Assembly: GCA_963693285.1 (NCBI GenBank)
Contig: OY848919.1
Location: 9,915,461-9,979,460, forward strand
DNA: 64,000 nt
Direction: 5' to 3'
Origin: Xestospongia muta
Taxonomy: Eukaryota > Porifera > Demospongiae > Haplosclerida > Petrosiidae
Shown: one piece after another, positions 34,571 to 49,969 of the stretch
How the letters are laid out: every line of letters starts with the position of its first letter
Numbering within the stretch: position 1 is the first letter of the stretch
Program-made: the position numbers and the translations under genes
The notes under the pieces: model-generated
The model's database searches: none
Told to the model about the DNA's origin: nothing
The model's input: only the letters and a program-made list of their open reading frames with translations

Positions 34571-34843
34571 TTAATTGAATTCAAAATTGAAATACTATCA
34601 TAAGTCTAGACTATTTAGACACTGATTCAGAATTGAAAATATATCAGTGTGTCTTTGAAGTTATAACTTATTAGTGATATTAATACATGGAATACTGATA
34701 GGGAATTGTATTATTAGTTTTTAGTAAATACAATTATTTTTTGAAAGACAACAACTACAATAATCATGCATATTGTATAGACAGCAGACTAGTATCTCTT
34801 AATCTCATTATTTTAGTCATAAATGTTTCTGTTACACTTCAAT

Positions 34844-35672
34844 TTAGTTGGTGTACAATGTTGGAGCTCCACAAAAGCATTTGGAAGGCATGAATGCTGC
34901 CATACACACACCTTCGCGGCGATAGTTGTTACGTTTTATCCGGGATGGTTTTGGGCGTGTCCTCAATAGATGTTGTTGACCCTCAGCTTTTAATATAGGA
35001 TTAGTATAGTACTTCTTGAAGAGTTGAATACTATCCAAAGCATCTTGACATGGATCATGATAATCACCAATATCATCTACAATGGTACAAATACATTGAA
35101 ACTTTTGTAGTAAAGTATTAATATAATATATATATATATAATATTATATAGTTGTGTGCAAACACATGTCTACATAATCAATGCTATATGAACTGAAGTG
35201 CTATTAACACTACTTTTTCCAAGAAGTGTGGTCGCCTCATGGCGTAGGGAAAAGTAAGTATAGTTTCCAGAACGTGGATTGTAAGTTTTAAAAAATTGAC
35301 CAAGATCAACAGCAAATTTGAAATCAATTCCTTTTTTTAGCTCTAGCCATTTTATGTCACTGTAACTCCTTGGCCAACGATAACAGCGTCTGAGCTCAAA
35401 ATGGCCTTCACATCTCCAATCACATCAGCAAGATCTTCACCAATGTCTAAATCACCAGGGTGTAGTCCAGTAAGTGGTGTGAGGTAGGAGACAATGTGTT
35501 TATGGACTTTAACTTTTTTCTTATAAATTAGTTTCTCATGCTTATCAACAACGGCAACAAGAGCTATTGATCGAGCATCATGTCGTATGCCTGTAGCTAC
35601 ACATTCAACGTCAATACTAAAATATTTCTCAGGCATATCATCTCCAGTCGATGTAGCCATTTCAATGTTCAA
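34844..35672 (-). pseudogene. DEDDh 3'-5' exonuclease gene with one frameshift
   Basis: Exon A (35672 to 35214) starts MNIEMATSTGDD and holds Exo I (KYFSIDVECVATG, the D-x-E pair). After SSDAVIVGQGVT the frame breaks at about 35358; one base along, the next frame gives Exo II (DIKWLELKKGIDF) and VDLGQFFKTYNPRSG...FSLRHEATTLLGK. A GT-AG intron (35213 to 35077) joins this to exon B (35076 to 34844), which has Exo III (YHDPCQDALDSIQLFKKYY, the H and D of DEDDh) and a basic tail with CFCGAP before the stop. All catalytic residues are present, so the single-base lesion is either a recent inactivation or a sequence error. The fold matches RNase T/PAN2/REXO-type nucleases; substrate unknown. A worse copy is at 49970-50340. 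Confidence 0.75.
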
Positions 35673-35799
35673 CGATTTCCTGTACTCTCTGCCTGACCTC
35701 TCTCGAACGTTAACCGAGGACGTACGTACATTATCGTAAATTATATGTCATAACCACGTCATTATTTTAGCGCAGTGCTTATAGATCAGGCAGCAGGAC

Positions 35800-37900
35800 G
35801 TGAATTGTGTGGTTATAGATCCGGCAAATCATTTGCGCATGCGCAGACGATTGAAAATTGAGCTAAACGATAGTAAACGTATTAATAAATTAATTGAGAG
35901 CCAACTGGAAACCGAGATGGAAACTGAAGACGACGTTTCTTGTAATGATTCGCATGCAGCCGTGTCTTTTGTTGTTGGAGAAAAATTTTCTTCTTATGAC
36001 ATGCTTAAAGATAAGATATCAGTGTATGAGAGTGCCAAGTACTATGTGCAACTGTGTCATAGTGACTCAAGGACACTGGAGGCATCGAAAAAGAGGGTTC
36101 CCTGTAAAGCAGCTCAGGCGGATTAGTTGTTGATTTATTATTACACCAATTTCTCCTGTGTTTTTGGTGGTACAAAGTACCATAGTAATGGTAATGAAAT
36201 AAGACCTCATCAGAGGTAAGTTTACACATGTACATGTTATAACATGTGAGTTGGGCGTGGTTTGACTAGTTTGTGTAGCACTATTAAACAGAAGTGTAAA
36301 GAAATGATCAAGTTATCCTTAAGTGATGATGGGCAAACCTTAGTAGTGACTGAAATGAATGAAAATCATAGCCATGATATTAGTAAAGTAATTCAATGAT
36401 CAATATATAAAACAACGAATTTTTTTCACTCATGTTGGGCAAATATATGATCATTTTCCTCAACAAAGGATGTTGGATGCAGAAATTAGAAAAGAAGCAG
36501 AAGGTTTATTGAAATTGAAAGTCAACAAAAAACTCCTTCAGCAACACCTAAGTGAAGCAACATGGAAAATTATAACACTGAGAGACATCACTAACATTCA
36601 ATTAGGATCAAGTAAAAACGAGGATGGAAACAATTTGGAGTTGCTAGTAAGCAAATTAAAGAAAGTGGAAGGTGATAATTGACATATAACGTATATTTGT
36701 AAACTTATGCATGTATATAACTTCTACTGTTGAGGTTTTTACAGATTCCAGTGACACTTTGACTAGCCTTATGTTTCAGGATGGTACAATGAAAGCAATA
36801 TTCTCTTCATACCCTGAATTGTCCTTGTTGATGCAACATATAAACTCACTAATTTGAGAATGCCAGTTTACTTAATGATGTCCATTGATGGTAATGGCCA
36901 AGGTGAAATTGTATTGTTTTTTAACTACACTGGAAACAGAGTCAGTCATTCCCAAAATGGTTCAAGCATTCAAGAGTGTAAATCCTATGTGGGTTGATAC
37001 TAAAGTCATGATGAGTGACAAGGATTTTAATGAGCGTAATGTGTTCAAAAAGGAATTTCCACAAGCAACTTTACAAATATGCTTGTTCCACACACTTAAA
37101 AGTTTCAAAAGAGAAATAACAACAAAGAAGATGAGCATTCAACCAGGAGGAAGAGATCGTGTTTTGGAAATCATAACAAAGCTGGCTTGTTCTAAGTCAG
37201 AGGCTGAGTATGACCAAAATTATCAAGATCTTTTAAAATGGTCTGGAAACAGTTATTTCATATTACAACTCTAATTGGCATGGTATCCGTCATGAATGGG
37301 TGCAGTACTTCAAGAATGGTTGCTTCACTCTTGGTGAAAGGACCAATAATTGCCTGGAGAACATTAATGGGAAGACTAAAGTGTCTGTTCAAGGTGAACT
37401 TAGGACTTGTAAATAGTTTTCTGTTTACTATATTACATATATGTTTTATTAGGTACAGCAGTTTGTCAAAATCTTTTGATCAGCTCTTTGCTGTACTGTC
37501 CAGTCTGAGAAATTAACAAGACCATGCTACCTTGATGGCTCTTGTCAAAAGAAGGGTTGACATCAAAGATCCAGTAGAGATTGAATATTCAGCAATTTTG
37601 ACACCATGCGCACTACAGTTTGTATTAAACCAACTCTCACTTAAGAGTTGTGCCAGAATCATTGATGAATCTAAAAGTCAATGTTTGATCTCTTCTTCTG
37701 GTGGAGTTATTACAGTTACTGTCACCAGTTGTCAGTGTGCCTTTTGGACTAGTACTCACTTGCCTTGTCAACACATTTTTGCTGCTTAAGAGAAGAGATG
37801 CCTTCCCTTTTTTTGAATTAATTGGTAGCTACAAGATGGACGCTAGAACATTTGAAGGAAATGTATAGCAATAAATTAAGCTGTGTTAATAGACTACAAT
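35800..37900 (+). pseudogene. MULE/ZSWIM3-like transposase-derived pseudogene
   Basis: Plus-strand fragments in family order, separated by stops and frameshifts. KFSSYDMLKDKISVYESAKY and ASKKRVPCKAAQA lie near 35980-36120 (N-terminal DNA-binding-like region). CVFGGTKYHSNGN is near 36155, RMLDAEIRKEAEGLLKLKVN near 36470, and the DDE-like core piece VDTKVMMSDKDFNERNVFKK...ICLFHTLKSFKRE near 36990-37120. A SWIM zinc finger (CQCAFWTSTHLPCQH) is near 37735. This is the layout of MULE-type transposases and their ZSWIM1/ZSWIM3 relatives. At least four frame breaks make it non-coding. Confidence 0.8.
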
Positions 37901-38029
37901 CATTTCAGGTAAGAAAATTAACTTAGGTTATTTAATTTAGTTAATATTCTTTTTAGTTGCTAAAAGTTGGACAAGATCATGCTAAAACTGTTCTATCACA
38001 GCATCATATATATATTGATGGAATACTTA

Positions 38030-38575
38030 TCACTGGTTAAATCTCTGTGTGTGACTTTATAATGACTGTCATTGAAGTATGAAGTATTTTCTTATTTGTT
38101 TGTATTATTTTTACTGGTGTGTTTCCAGCCGCTAGAGAAATTGTTTGTGATGGTTGGGATGTAGATGCTACAGAATTTGAAGATAGTTCTACTGTACATG
38201 CTTATTAATACAGATGATATGTTAGTAGAAATATAAATTGTTACTTTATTAAATGTAAACATTAAAACAGTTAGCTTTATGACAAATTTTTATTATAAAA
38301 ACTACTGTATACTTAAAAGAATGTATAACTTCTCATATAATCTCTGTCTGATGTATTCTTTACACTTGCTCAAATAATTATAATTAATTTTAATAATCAA
38401 GAAAACTCAGCAAGAATCAATACATGTAATAGAACAGTTCAGCACAATGTTAATTTTTTAATACTATAAAATACGAGAATTATTTGTACTAACTAAATTA
38501 GCAATGTAAATATATCCCTGCTTATCTAATGCCACTTCAATAGAATTATTATAGTCAGATAAGGTTCGTATACAA
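38030..38575 (-). pseudogene. TRIM-NHL 3' end, second decayed copy
   Basis: 38030-38455 repeats the TRIM 3' flank (CTGGTTAAATCTCTGTGTGT..., CCGCTAGAGAAATTGTTTGT). On the minus strand, 38575-38460 encodes NNSIEVALDKQGYIYIANLV-type sequence ending NNSRIL, matching the last NHL strand of the gene at 30788. It stops where gypsy sequence begins, so it was cut by or joined to that element. Confidence 0.8.
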
Positions 38576-38576
38576 C

Positions 38577-38900
38577 CAGCACCACTCATTCCCCTCCCTA
38601 TTATTGATATTTCATTTAAGAGAATTGCTATGGATATTGTTGGACCTCTCCCTCGCAGTTGGTCCGGAAAACGATACATTCTGGTATTACTTATAATCCT
38701 GGTCATTCTATACCTACTTGGAAAACAAATTTGAGATCCATACTGACCATCATGCTCTCATATGTTAGATTGACTCAAAGGGAACAATCAAAGACTCACT
38801 TGTTGGAGTTTATCCCTTCAACCGTACTCATTTCTGGTTAAACATTGTAAAGGTCAATTGAACAAGAACAGCAATGCTCTCTTGATGTGCTCCAAACTAG
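38577..38900 (+). pseudogene. Ty3/gypsy integrase and RNase H fragments, rearranged
   Basis: 38600-38700 encodes PLPIIDISFKRIAMDIVGPL and RSWSGKRYILVL, the start of a gypsy integrase core. 38705-38880 then encodes YLENKFEIHTDHHAL and further on VKHCKGQLNKNSNALS, which belong to RNase H. In an intact element RNase H precedes integrase, so the piece is rearranged. A purine-rich stretch (AATAAGGGAGGAA) leads into the LTR at 38927. Confidence 0.7.
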
Positions 38901-38926
38901 TTTGTCGCTGGAGAATAAGGGAGGAA

Positions 38927-39150
38927 TGTGATGAACTAGAAATTTCTTTGTTTGTTTATGTATTTTGATAACTCTGTATACATATGTATTGTTCTGTTAT
39001 CTTATAGGACCTTCTTGTCTCTGTTATTTGCTAGAACATTCTATGTCACATGTTGTACTATTATATAAAGCAAGTTGATTTTTGTAAGGAGAGTTCCTCC
39101 AGTTCTTTCAATCTAATAAATTTAACTCTACCAATCTGGTATCTTCAGCA
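38927..39150 (+). repeat. Gypsy LTR (TG...CA)
   Basis: It starts TGTGATGAACTAG directly after a polypurine tract and ends ...TATCTTCAGCA. Inside are a TATA-like TATATAAAGC (about 39063) and AATAAA (about 39115), as expected for an LTR promoter and poly(A) signal. The right edge abuts a truncated receptor-kinase exon, so insertion probably broke that copy. No second LTR seen nearby. Confidence 0.7.
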
Positions 39151-39480
39151 TAGTGTCCTAAGGTCACTTCCCACAATAATACTGGTAAAAATATTGATGA
39201 ACAGTTAAACTGATATTCTGTGAGGAGTCTAATCTCGTTACTTGAATTATCGTCATTTTCACTGATCCCTACTGTCTTTGTTTTAATCAAAATCTATTTA
39301 AATTAAAGTTCATAAACATCTCTGTACAGCCAACTTTCTCAGCATAGCCAATATATGTTAAATGTTATAAACCTATTCCAAAAATTCAGGACTTATTTGA
39401 CTTGATTGTATGCAACATAAAAGAAAGATCAGCGACCAGGGACAATTACAATATTCCATCATAATTTCTCATTGAAGTTT
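39151..39480 (-). pseudogene. Receptor tyrosine kinase 5' fragment cut by the LTR
   Basis: On the minus strand this resembles the first two exons and promoter of the kinase gene at 39626-43750. It has a signal-peptide exon remnant (near 39400-39470, TTGTATGCAACATAAAAGAAAG on plus) and the first ectodomain start (KTVGISENDDNSSNEIRLLT, then EYQFNCSS). An extra NDDNSS segment and other changes are present. Homology stops at the LTR edge at 39150. Confidence 0.75.
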
Positions 39481-39625
39481 TGATAACATAAGGTTATTAT
39501 CAATGAAATACTTTGAATTGTCAAAAATATAAAATAATATATAACTAAAACTACAACTGACAATTATAAAAACATTATGGACATCTGTCTTAAGAATGAA
39601 TAGTAATTACTTTAATGTAAAGCTG
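39481..39625. other. Short spacer downstream of the RTK gene
   Basis: AT-rich spacer between the broken copy's promoter and the stop of the complete kinase gene. The string ATGGACATCTGTCTTAAGAAT recurs upstream of the kinase-less receptor (about 45167), marking one edge of the inverted duplication. Confidence 0.5.
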
Positions 39626-43750
<4,125 letters not shown>

Positions 43751-43889
43751 ATCTTTGTCATTGAATTTCTACTAATATGACGTTATTGTCAGTGGAATAG
43801 TTTGAAGTGTCAAAAAAGTGATTATCAGCATAATTAAAAAAACTACAACTGACAGTTATGATAACATTATGGACATCTGTCTTAAGAAT

Positions 43890-44580
43890 AAACATCTCTT
43901 AGAATGGAAGGTGAACTAGAGAGTACCACAGTGACTGTAGAACTTAATGTAGGAAATGAGAAAGATGTAGACAAAGATGCAAATAATAGAATGCTAGAAG
44001 TAGTTACTTTAGAACTTAATGTAGAAAGTGAAGAAGATGTAGATAAAGATACAAATGATGGAACAATTGAAGAAATGACTGTAGAGCTTTATGTAGTAGG
44101 AAGTGATGTCAGGAGATAACTAGTACCTATGTAGTTATAATAAATAATTGATAATAAATGATACTTACTTGAGATGGTTGGCATCAATAGTATCTCTGTA
44201 CTAATATCTATATTTATAAAAAGTAATTATATTGGACAATGTAAACACACGCCTGTTGTAGCCATACTACTGGTCTCTATAGTAGAAGAGATTGTTGTTG
44301 GTACTATCTCTGTACTAATATCAATATTTTTTAAAATGAAAATAGTATTACACATTATATTATTAACATGCTTATTATCACTGTGACTAGAGGAAAATTA
44401 TTTGTCTCATCTGTTGCAAGCACTTTATTGATTGTTGAAGGAGCAGGCGAATTTACTTCATTATTAATACGTACATACACGTAGATGAATTTAGTAGGTA
44501 TAAAACAATATAATTTTCCCTCTTGGAACTCTAGTGGTGTCACAGAATAATATTGATAGATATTACTAACTATTAATATA
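43890..44580 (-). pseudogene. Receptor fragment A (end of ectodomain 2, stalk exons), minus strand
   Basis: Homologous to the 42250-42780 part of the kinase gene and in the same orientation. 44580-44355 keeps the end of ectodomain 2 (TPLEFQEG, NNEVNSPAPSTIN). 44330-44180 keeps stalk exons (the reverse complement of TATAGTAGAAGAG and similar). 44130-43890 is a Ser/Thr stalk expanded by an internal repeat (SSTV, SFVSLSTSSSL; SSKVTT, LFASLSTSFSF). The fragment stops before the membrane span. Not functional alone. Confidence 0.75.
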
Positions 44581-44609
44581 TTAGTAGTAACTAAACTAGA
44601 CTCTTTTTT

Positions 44610-45110
44610 AATGTAACTATTAACAATATACTAATCCTAATAGTTACAATAAAGAAGGATCTAGTTTAGTTACTGCTAATATATCAATAGCTCCTAATGT
44701 CTATGAGTATCATCCTGTGACACCACTAGAGTTCCAAGAGGGACATATATTTGGTGTTCATATACCTGATGATAATAATACTCAACTATGTCTATATGAA
44801 CAAAGAGACAGTGGGCCACTTAATTTATGAATTAATAATGAAGTAAATTCACCTGCTCTTTCTACAATGCTTTAATTTTATTACACTATGATAATAAATT
44901 TGGAGTAGACTTTGTTATAATCATTTATTAGTATGAGAATTACGTATCTAGAAATAACAAAGTAATGATTATTATTTGTTGTTGTTATCATCTTCCTATT
45001 GTTAATTTCTTTACAGTAACAAAAGCTATTACAATACAACAATGTACTGAGACATTTATGGAGTTAGGATTATTGATGCATAGAGCAATGAGAATGGACT
45101 TTAGTAGATC
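44610..45110 (+). pseudogene. Receptor fragments B (ectodomain pieces), plus strand
   Basis: 44640-44870 is a plus-strand piece of ectodomain 2 (GSSLVTANISIAPNVYEYHP, then FQEGHIFGVHIPDDNN, QRDSGPL then a stop). 45019-45110 follows an acceptor-like TTTCTTTACAG and reads QQCTETFMELGLLMHRAMRM, resembling the start of ectodomain 1 (VCTERFMDFDLIKYR). These lie between the two divergent complete genes, back to back with fragment A, forming the centre of a palindrome-like array. Confidence 0.65.
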
Positions 45111-45311
45111 GGGACTCATTTATTTTATTTTAATTTGAAAAAAACAACTGACTGTCATGACAACAGTATGGACATCTGTCTTAAGAATAAATAGTGATTG
45201 CTTTAATGTCAACAGTGAAGTGTGGTTTTTAATTATGTTCATTATCTTTTGACACTTCAAACTATTCCACTGATAATTAACTCATGTCGGCAGAAATTCA
45301 ATGACAAAGAT

Positions 45312-47344
45312 ATGATGGAACACTGTAACAGTCATTGGTCACTGATCTTTCTCCTACTGCTGCATACAATCAATTCAAGTAAGTCCAGAAATAATGTGAA
45401 TAGAATTATAACAGTTAATATATGTAGGCTATGCTGATCCTGCTGTCTGTACAGAGAGGTTCATGGACTTTGACTTGATTAAATATAGAGCAAAGACAGT
45501 AGGCATCAATTTAAGTAATGAAATCAGACTTCTCACAGAATATCAGTTTAACTGTTCATCAACAACTATTACCAGTGTTATTGTGGGAGGTGACCTTAGG
45601 ACACCAAATAACAACCGTCAGTTATTTCCTAGTGTTCAAATATGGAGACTTGTAGGACCTGATCGACCTAATCTATATCATTTTATTGCAGACAGTGAAC
45701 GAACTATATACTACTCAACTAATAATGTCAGTACTAATGGAGTGTTTGAATATCCTCTGGATCCACCCATACCAGTACAAAGTGGAGATATATTAACTAT
45801 ATCACAACCTTCTCAAGTGAACAGTATTTTTAGAGTTTATTACATACAAAATGTTATTAATTTTGATAGTTATATATTTCCATTTGATTCAACGGATTTG
45901 TTTTTATCTGGTAGTCCAATTACTAATGATTTGGTATTAGTCTATCCTATAACTGGTGAGTTATATCATATATACTAAACTATTGTGATCTGTTATGTCA
46001 TTAGATGGAGCTTGTGTTAGTAGTTTAATAAATGCTACAGTCATCAAGGAGAATGCTCTACTGATACATAAAGTTAGACAGGTAGGAGAAAGAAGACAAT
46101 ATATATATCCAAAGATGAAGTTCTCATGTAATGGTAGTGTTACAAAATGGATCTATGGAGCTATAAATAAAAACAGATCTAAAGGAGACTTACTTGAACT
46201 CCAAATATGGCGTCAAACTGGTCCTCATAGTTATAATAAACAAGGATCTAGTTTAGTTACTGCTAACATATCAATAGCTCCTAATGTCTATGAGTATTAT
46301 CCTGTGACACCACTAGAGTTTCAAGAAGGAGATATATTTGGTGTTCATATACCTGATAATAATAATAGTCAACTATGTCTATATGAACAAAGAGACAGTG
46401 GACCATTTAATCTACATATTAATAATGAAGTAAATTCACCTGCTCCTACAACAATAAATGGAACACTTACAACAGATGAGGCAAATAATTTTCCTCTAGT
46501 CACAGTGATAATAAGTATGTTAATATAATGTGTAATACTATTTTCACTTCTTGTAAATATAGATATTAGTACAGAGATAGTATCAACAACCATCCCTTTT
46601 ACTATAGAGACCAGTAGTATGGCTACAACAGGTGTGTGTTTACATTGTCCAATATAATTACTTTTTATGTGTATAGGTATTAGTAAAGAGATAAAATCTT
46701 TGACAACTATATCAAGTAAGCATCATTTCTTATCAATTATTTATTATAACAACATAGGTACTAGTTATTCCTTAACAACACTTCCTACATTAAGTTCTGC
46801 AGTCACTGTAATACTCTCTAACTCACCTTTCATTCCTGGAGATGATAGTCAAGTAATAATTCCAATCTTTGGTGCAGTTGTGTGTTTTGTTATAGTTCTA
46901 TTAACAATCACATTGATCATTATCACTATAATGTTAATTTGTCAAAGGTATGATATATTAATATCTCCAACTTGATTTAGGAAACCTCCCAATAAATACC
47001 GTTGGTTGTAATAATTATTACTAATTATCATTATAGTAGTAATTATTTCCTTCATTATTATAATACTGGTGTGTGTATATCTACTGTTTACTAGATACAA
47101 GAAGACACTATCACTATATAATGATGTCATCAACACAAAGGTTCATCTTCCCACTTCAACAAACCCTTCATATGTACCTACTAGTAACAGCCCTACAGTT
47201 AATGATGATAGCAGTGGTACTGGATTATATATGGAGATTAATGGAGTATATAAGAGTGTTTTAACACCAGCTGTTAATATTGATGAGAACCCTGCTTATG
47301 AAAAACCTGATTATGATTACATTTATGATAGCATAGCACCATAG
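45312..47344 (+). CDS. Kinase-less paralogue of the receptor tyrosine kinase
   Basis: Seven exons: 45312-45378, 45428-45955, 46005-46514, 46563-46631, 46677-46715, 46758-46947 and 47095-47344; 1653 nt, 550 aa, phases identical to the kinase gene. Signal peptide, both ectodomains and stalk are close copies of the kinase gene; the membrane segment (VIIPIFGAVVCFVIVLLTIT) is similar. After the membrane exon the gene uses a different last exon with an 83-residue tail and no kinase. The tail is rich in tyrosine motifs: YNDV, NPSYVP, YMEI, NPAYEK, and YDYIYDSI near the end (two NPxY and several YxxI/V). It could be a decoy, a dimer partner phosphorylated by the kinase paralogue, or a separate signalling receptor recruiting SH2/PTB proteins. 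AATAAA lies 70 bases past the stop. Strong conservation argues it is a real gene. Confidence 0.88.
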
Positions 47345-47413
47345 CCGTTTGTACATACACTCTATATTGTATAGTTTATATAGTAATTATGTATTGTTTA
47401 ATAATTTTAAACT

Positions 47414-47419
47414 AATAAA
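47414..47419 (+). promoter_or_regulatory. Poly(A) signal of the kinase-less receptor
   Basis: AATAAA 70 bases after the TAG stop. Its position supports 47344 as the true end of the last exon rather than continuation into a kinase domain. Confidence 0.65.
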
Positions 47420-47509
47420 CTGGCAATTATAAATAGTCATATATATATATTCTAGACTTATAATGAATGTTTATTGTAGAAAATTGTGATTATTATTAAT
47501 TATAATTTA

Positions 47510-48085
47510 AAATAGATAAGTTAGACAGGCAAAAGAAAGAAGATAGTATATATATCCAGAGATGAAGTTTTCTTGTAATGGTAGTGTTACAAAATAGATC
47601 TATGGAGCTATAAATAAAGACAGATTTACAGAAAACTTACCTGAACTCCAAATATGGTCAAACTGGTCCTTATAGTTACAATAAAGAAGGGTCTAGTTTA
47701 GTTACTGCTAATATATCAATAGCTCCTAATGTCTATGAGTATTATCCTGTGACACCATTAGAATTTCAAGAGGGAGATATATTTGGTGTTCATATACCTG
47801 ATGATAATAATAGTCAACTATGTCTATATGAACAAAGAGAGAGTGGACCACTTAATACATATTAATAATGAAGTAAATTCACCTGCTCCTACAAAAATAA
47901 ATGGAACACTTACAACAGATGAAACAAATGATTTTTCTCTAGTCACAGTGATAATAAGTATGTTAATATAATGTGTAATACTATTTTCACTTCTTATAAA
48001 TATAGGTATTAGTACAGATATAGTATCGACAACCATCTTTTCTACTATAGAGACCAATAATATGGCTACAACAGGTGTGTGTTTA
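47510..48085 (+). pseudogene. Receptor fragment C (ectodomain 2 and stalk), decayed
   Basis: This resembles exon 3 and exon 4 of the gene at 45312: QIWSNWSL-type frameshift after LQIW, then SIAPNVYEYYPVTPLEFQEG, FGVHIPDDNNSQLCLYEQRE, a frameshift, then NNEVNSPAPTKINGTLTTDE. The stalk exon follows at 48007-48075. Several indels disable it. No exon 1 or 2 precedes it. Confidence 0.8.
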
Positions 48086-48129
48086 CATTGTCCAATATAA
48101 ATACTATTGTCATTTTGCATAATTAAATT

Positions 48130-49065
48130 TGAATAAACAGATTAGTATATTGTTTATACTTATAATAGACAAGAATCTAGTTTAGTTACTACTAACATAT
48201 CATTTGTTACTAATGTTTATGAGTATTATCCTTTGACACCACTGGAGTTTTTAGAGGGAAATAAAGTTGGTATTTATTTCCCACTAAATTCCCATTAAAT
48301 TCATCTAGTCAACTATGTTTATATGAATGAAAAGAGAGTGGACTACTGACTTTATGTATAGATTTCAATTTAGATTCATCTATTCTTTTAACAATATTGG
48401 TTAATTTATACCTTGCAACAAAGACATATAATAATGTCCTCAAATAACACTCTTGATAAGTATCATTTAATATCTGTTATTTATTATAACTACACCGGTT
48501 CTAGTTATCTCTTGACATCACTCTTTACATTAAGTTCTACTGTTACTACTTCAAGCATTCTATCATTTGTATCTTTGTCTACATTTTCCTCACTTCCTAA
48601 ATTAAGTTCTACAGTCACTGTGGTACTCTCTAGTTGACCTTTCATTCTTGGAGATGATAGTCCAGTAATAATTTCAATTATTTATGAAGTCATGTGTTTT
48701 GTTATAGTTCTATTAACAAATACATTGATCATTATCAATATAATGTTAATTTGTCAAAGATATAATATGTTAATATCTACAAATTTAGTTAGGACACCTC
48801 CTAATAAATACCATTCGTTGTAATATTACTTATTATCATTATAGTAGTAATTTTTTCCTTCATTATTATAATATTCATGTGCGTACATCTACTGTTTACT
48901 AGATACAAGAAGACACTATCACTATATGATGATGTCATCACCACAAAGGTTCACCTTCAAACTTCAACAAACCCTTGATATGTACCTACTAGTAACAATC
49001 CTACAGATAATAATGATAGCAGTGGTACTGGATTATATTTGAAGATTAATGGATTAATAGTGTTC
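48130..49065 (+). pseudogene. Receptor fragment D (ectodomain 2, stalk, membrane span, tail), decayed
   Basis: An older copy in order. Ectodomain 2 remnant at 48160-48345 (SLVTTNISFVTNVYEYYPLT), stalk with an extra repeat at 48413-48637 (SSTVTTSSILSFVSLSTFSS), then a stop. The membrane exon lies at 48640-48775 and the kinase-less tail at 48900-49060 (YKKTLSLYDDVITTKVHLQT, then a stop at the NPSY site). Because it has the kinase-less tail, that tail type existed before this duplication. Confidence 0.8.
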
Positions 49066-49109
49066 TATCATTGGCACTCTAGACACTGCGTAAATGATAT
49101 GCACTGGAG

Positions 49110-49480
49110 ATGTGGTTGATGTTGCTGATATTTGGACAGGATGATATAAAATTATAATAGTGGCTGGTATAGATATGGCACCATGTGGATCTAGGGACTA
49201 GTGCTGATGCTCTTTTCATCTACATTGCATTGGCTAGACATTACTCATCAAAACAATATCCTAATAAATCGTATTAGTCAACTATGCCAGGAAGAAGAAA
49301 TATCCCAAGAATTGCAAAACCGTTTTCACCATGAAATGATTTGAGCAAAGAAACATATGATAGACTATTCTCATATGAGGAAATTAAGGATGTTAAGACA
49401 GTTCTGCATATGATTCCATAGCATATTTGCATAATTGAATTTTATTTAACATGGGAATTAATATCACTTCAACAATTGTA
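49110..49480 (+). pseudogene. Degraded POT transporter fragment
   Basis: Clear nucleotide similarity to POT positions matching 20230-20330 (GCTGATATTTGGACAGGATG, ATAAAATTATA, TGGCTGGTATAGATATGGCA) and 20640-20910 (CAACTATGCCAGGAAGAAGA, GATGTTAAGACAGTTCTGCA, ATGGGAATTAATATCACTTC). Internal deletions and stops abound. It is more diverged than the tandem copies, so an older or faster-decaying duplicate. Confidence 0.85.
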
Positions 49481-49969
49481 TAGTGATGGTAATGATAGCA
49501 TTAATTGTGTGATAATAAGCATCAAAACATAACCACCTGAAATTTTTGTTTGCAAAAATCAATAATGAAACAGACTGGTTAATCTGCATGTGTTTATGTT
49601 TGCTCTTGTTTACAAAAAGCTATTAGGTGTTAATAATGACTAGAGATAACTGGACTGATTAGCAATTTAACACACATAATCTTGATCTCTATTGTATTAT
49701 ATATGTAAGTGGTTTCAGTCCATAGTACTAACTTCCACAATGTCTATCAATTAATCCCCAGATGTTAACTCTCAAAATGTTAGTGTCAAGTGTCAACTTC
49801 TAAAACATTTTTGTTAATAGGCTTGAATTAATAACACTATTTTTAATTTATTATTTGATGTGGCACATAATTTGCTATCTAGAATACAATATTGCATGTA
49901 CATTCTTGGATAACCCTTGAGAATGGACAGAAAAAATCATTGAACTTTGAAATAGCTCCAATGTCTTAG
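49481..49969. other. Non-coding spacer with TGTCAACT-type repeats
   Basis: Contains a degraded cluster of the TGTTAACT/TGTCAACT units (49735-49805). Nothing else recognised. Confidence 0.4.

Noticed and set aside
43904..44119. Acidic plus-strand ORF (71 aa, VDKDANN/VDKDTND repeats)
   Set aside because: It is the antisense of the duplicated Ser/Thr stalk of a broken receptor copy, so the acidic repeats are a by-product.
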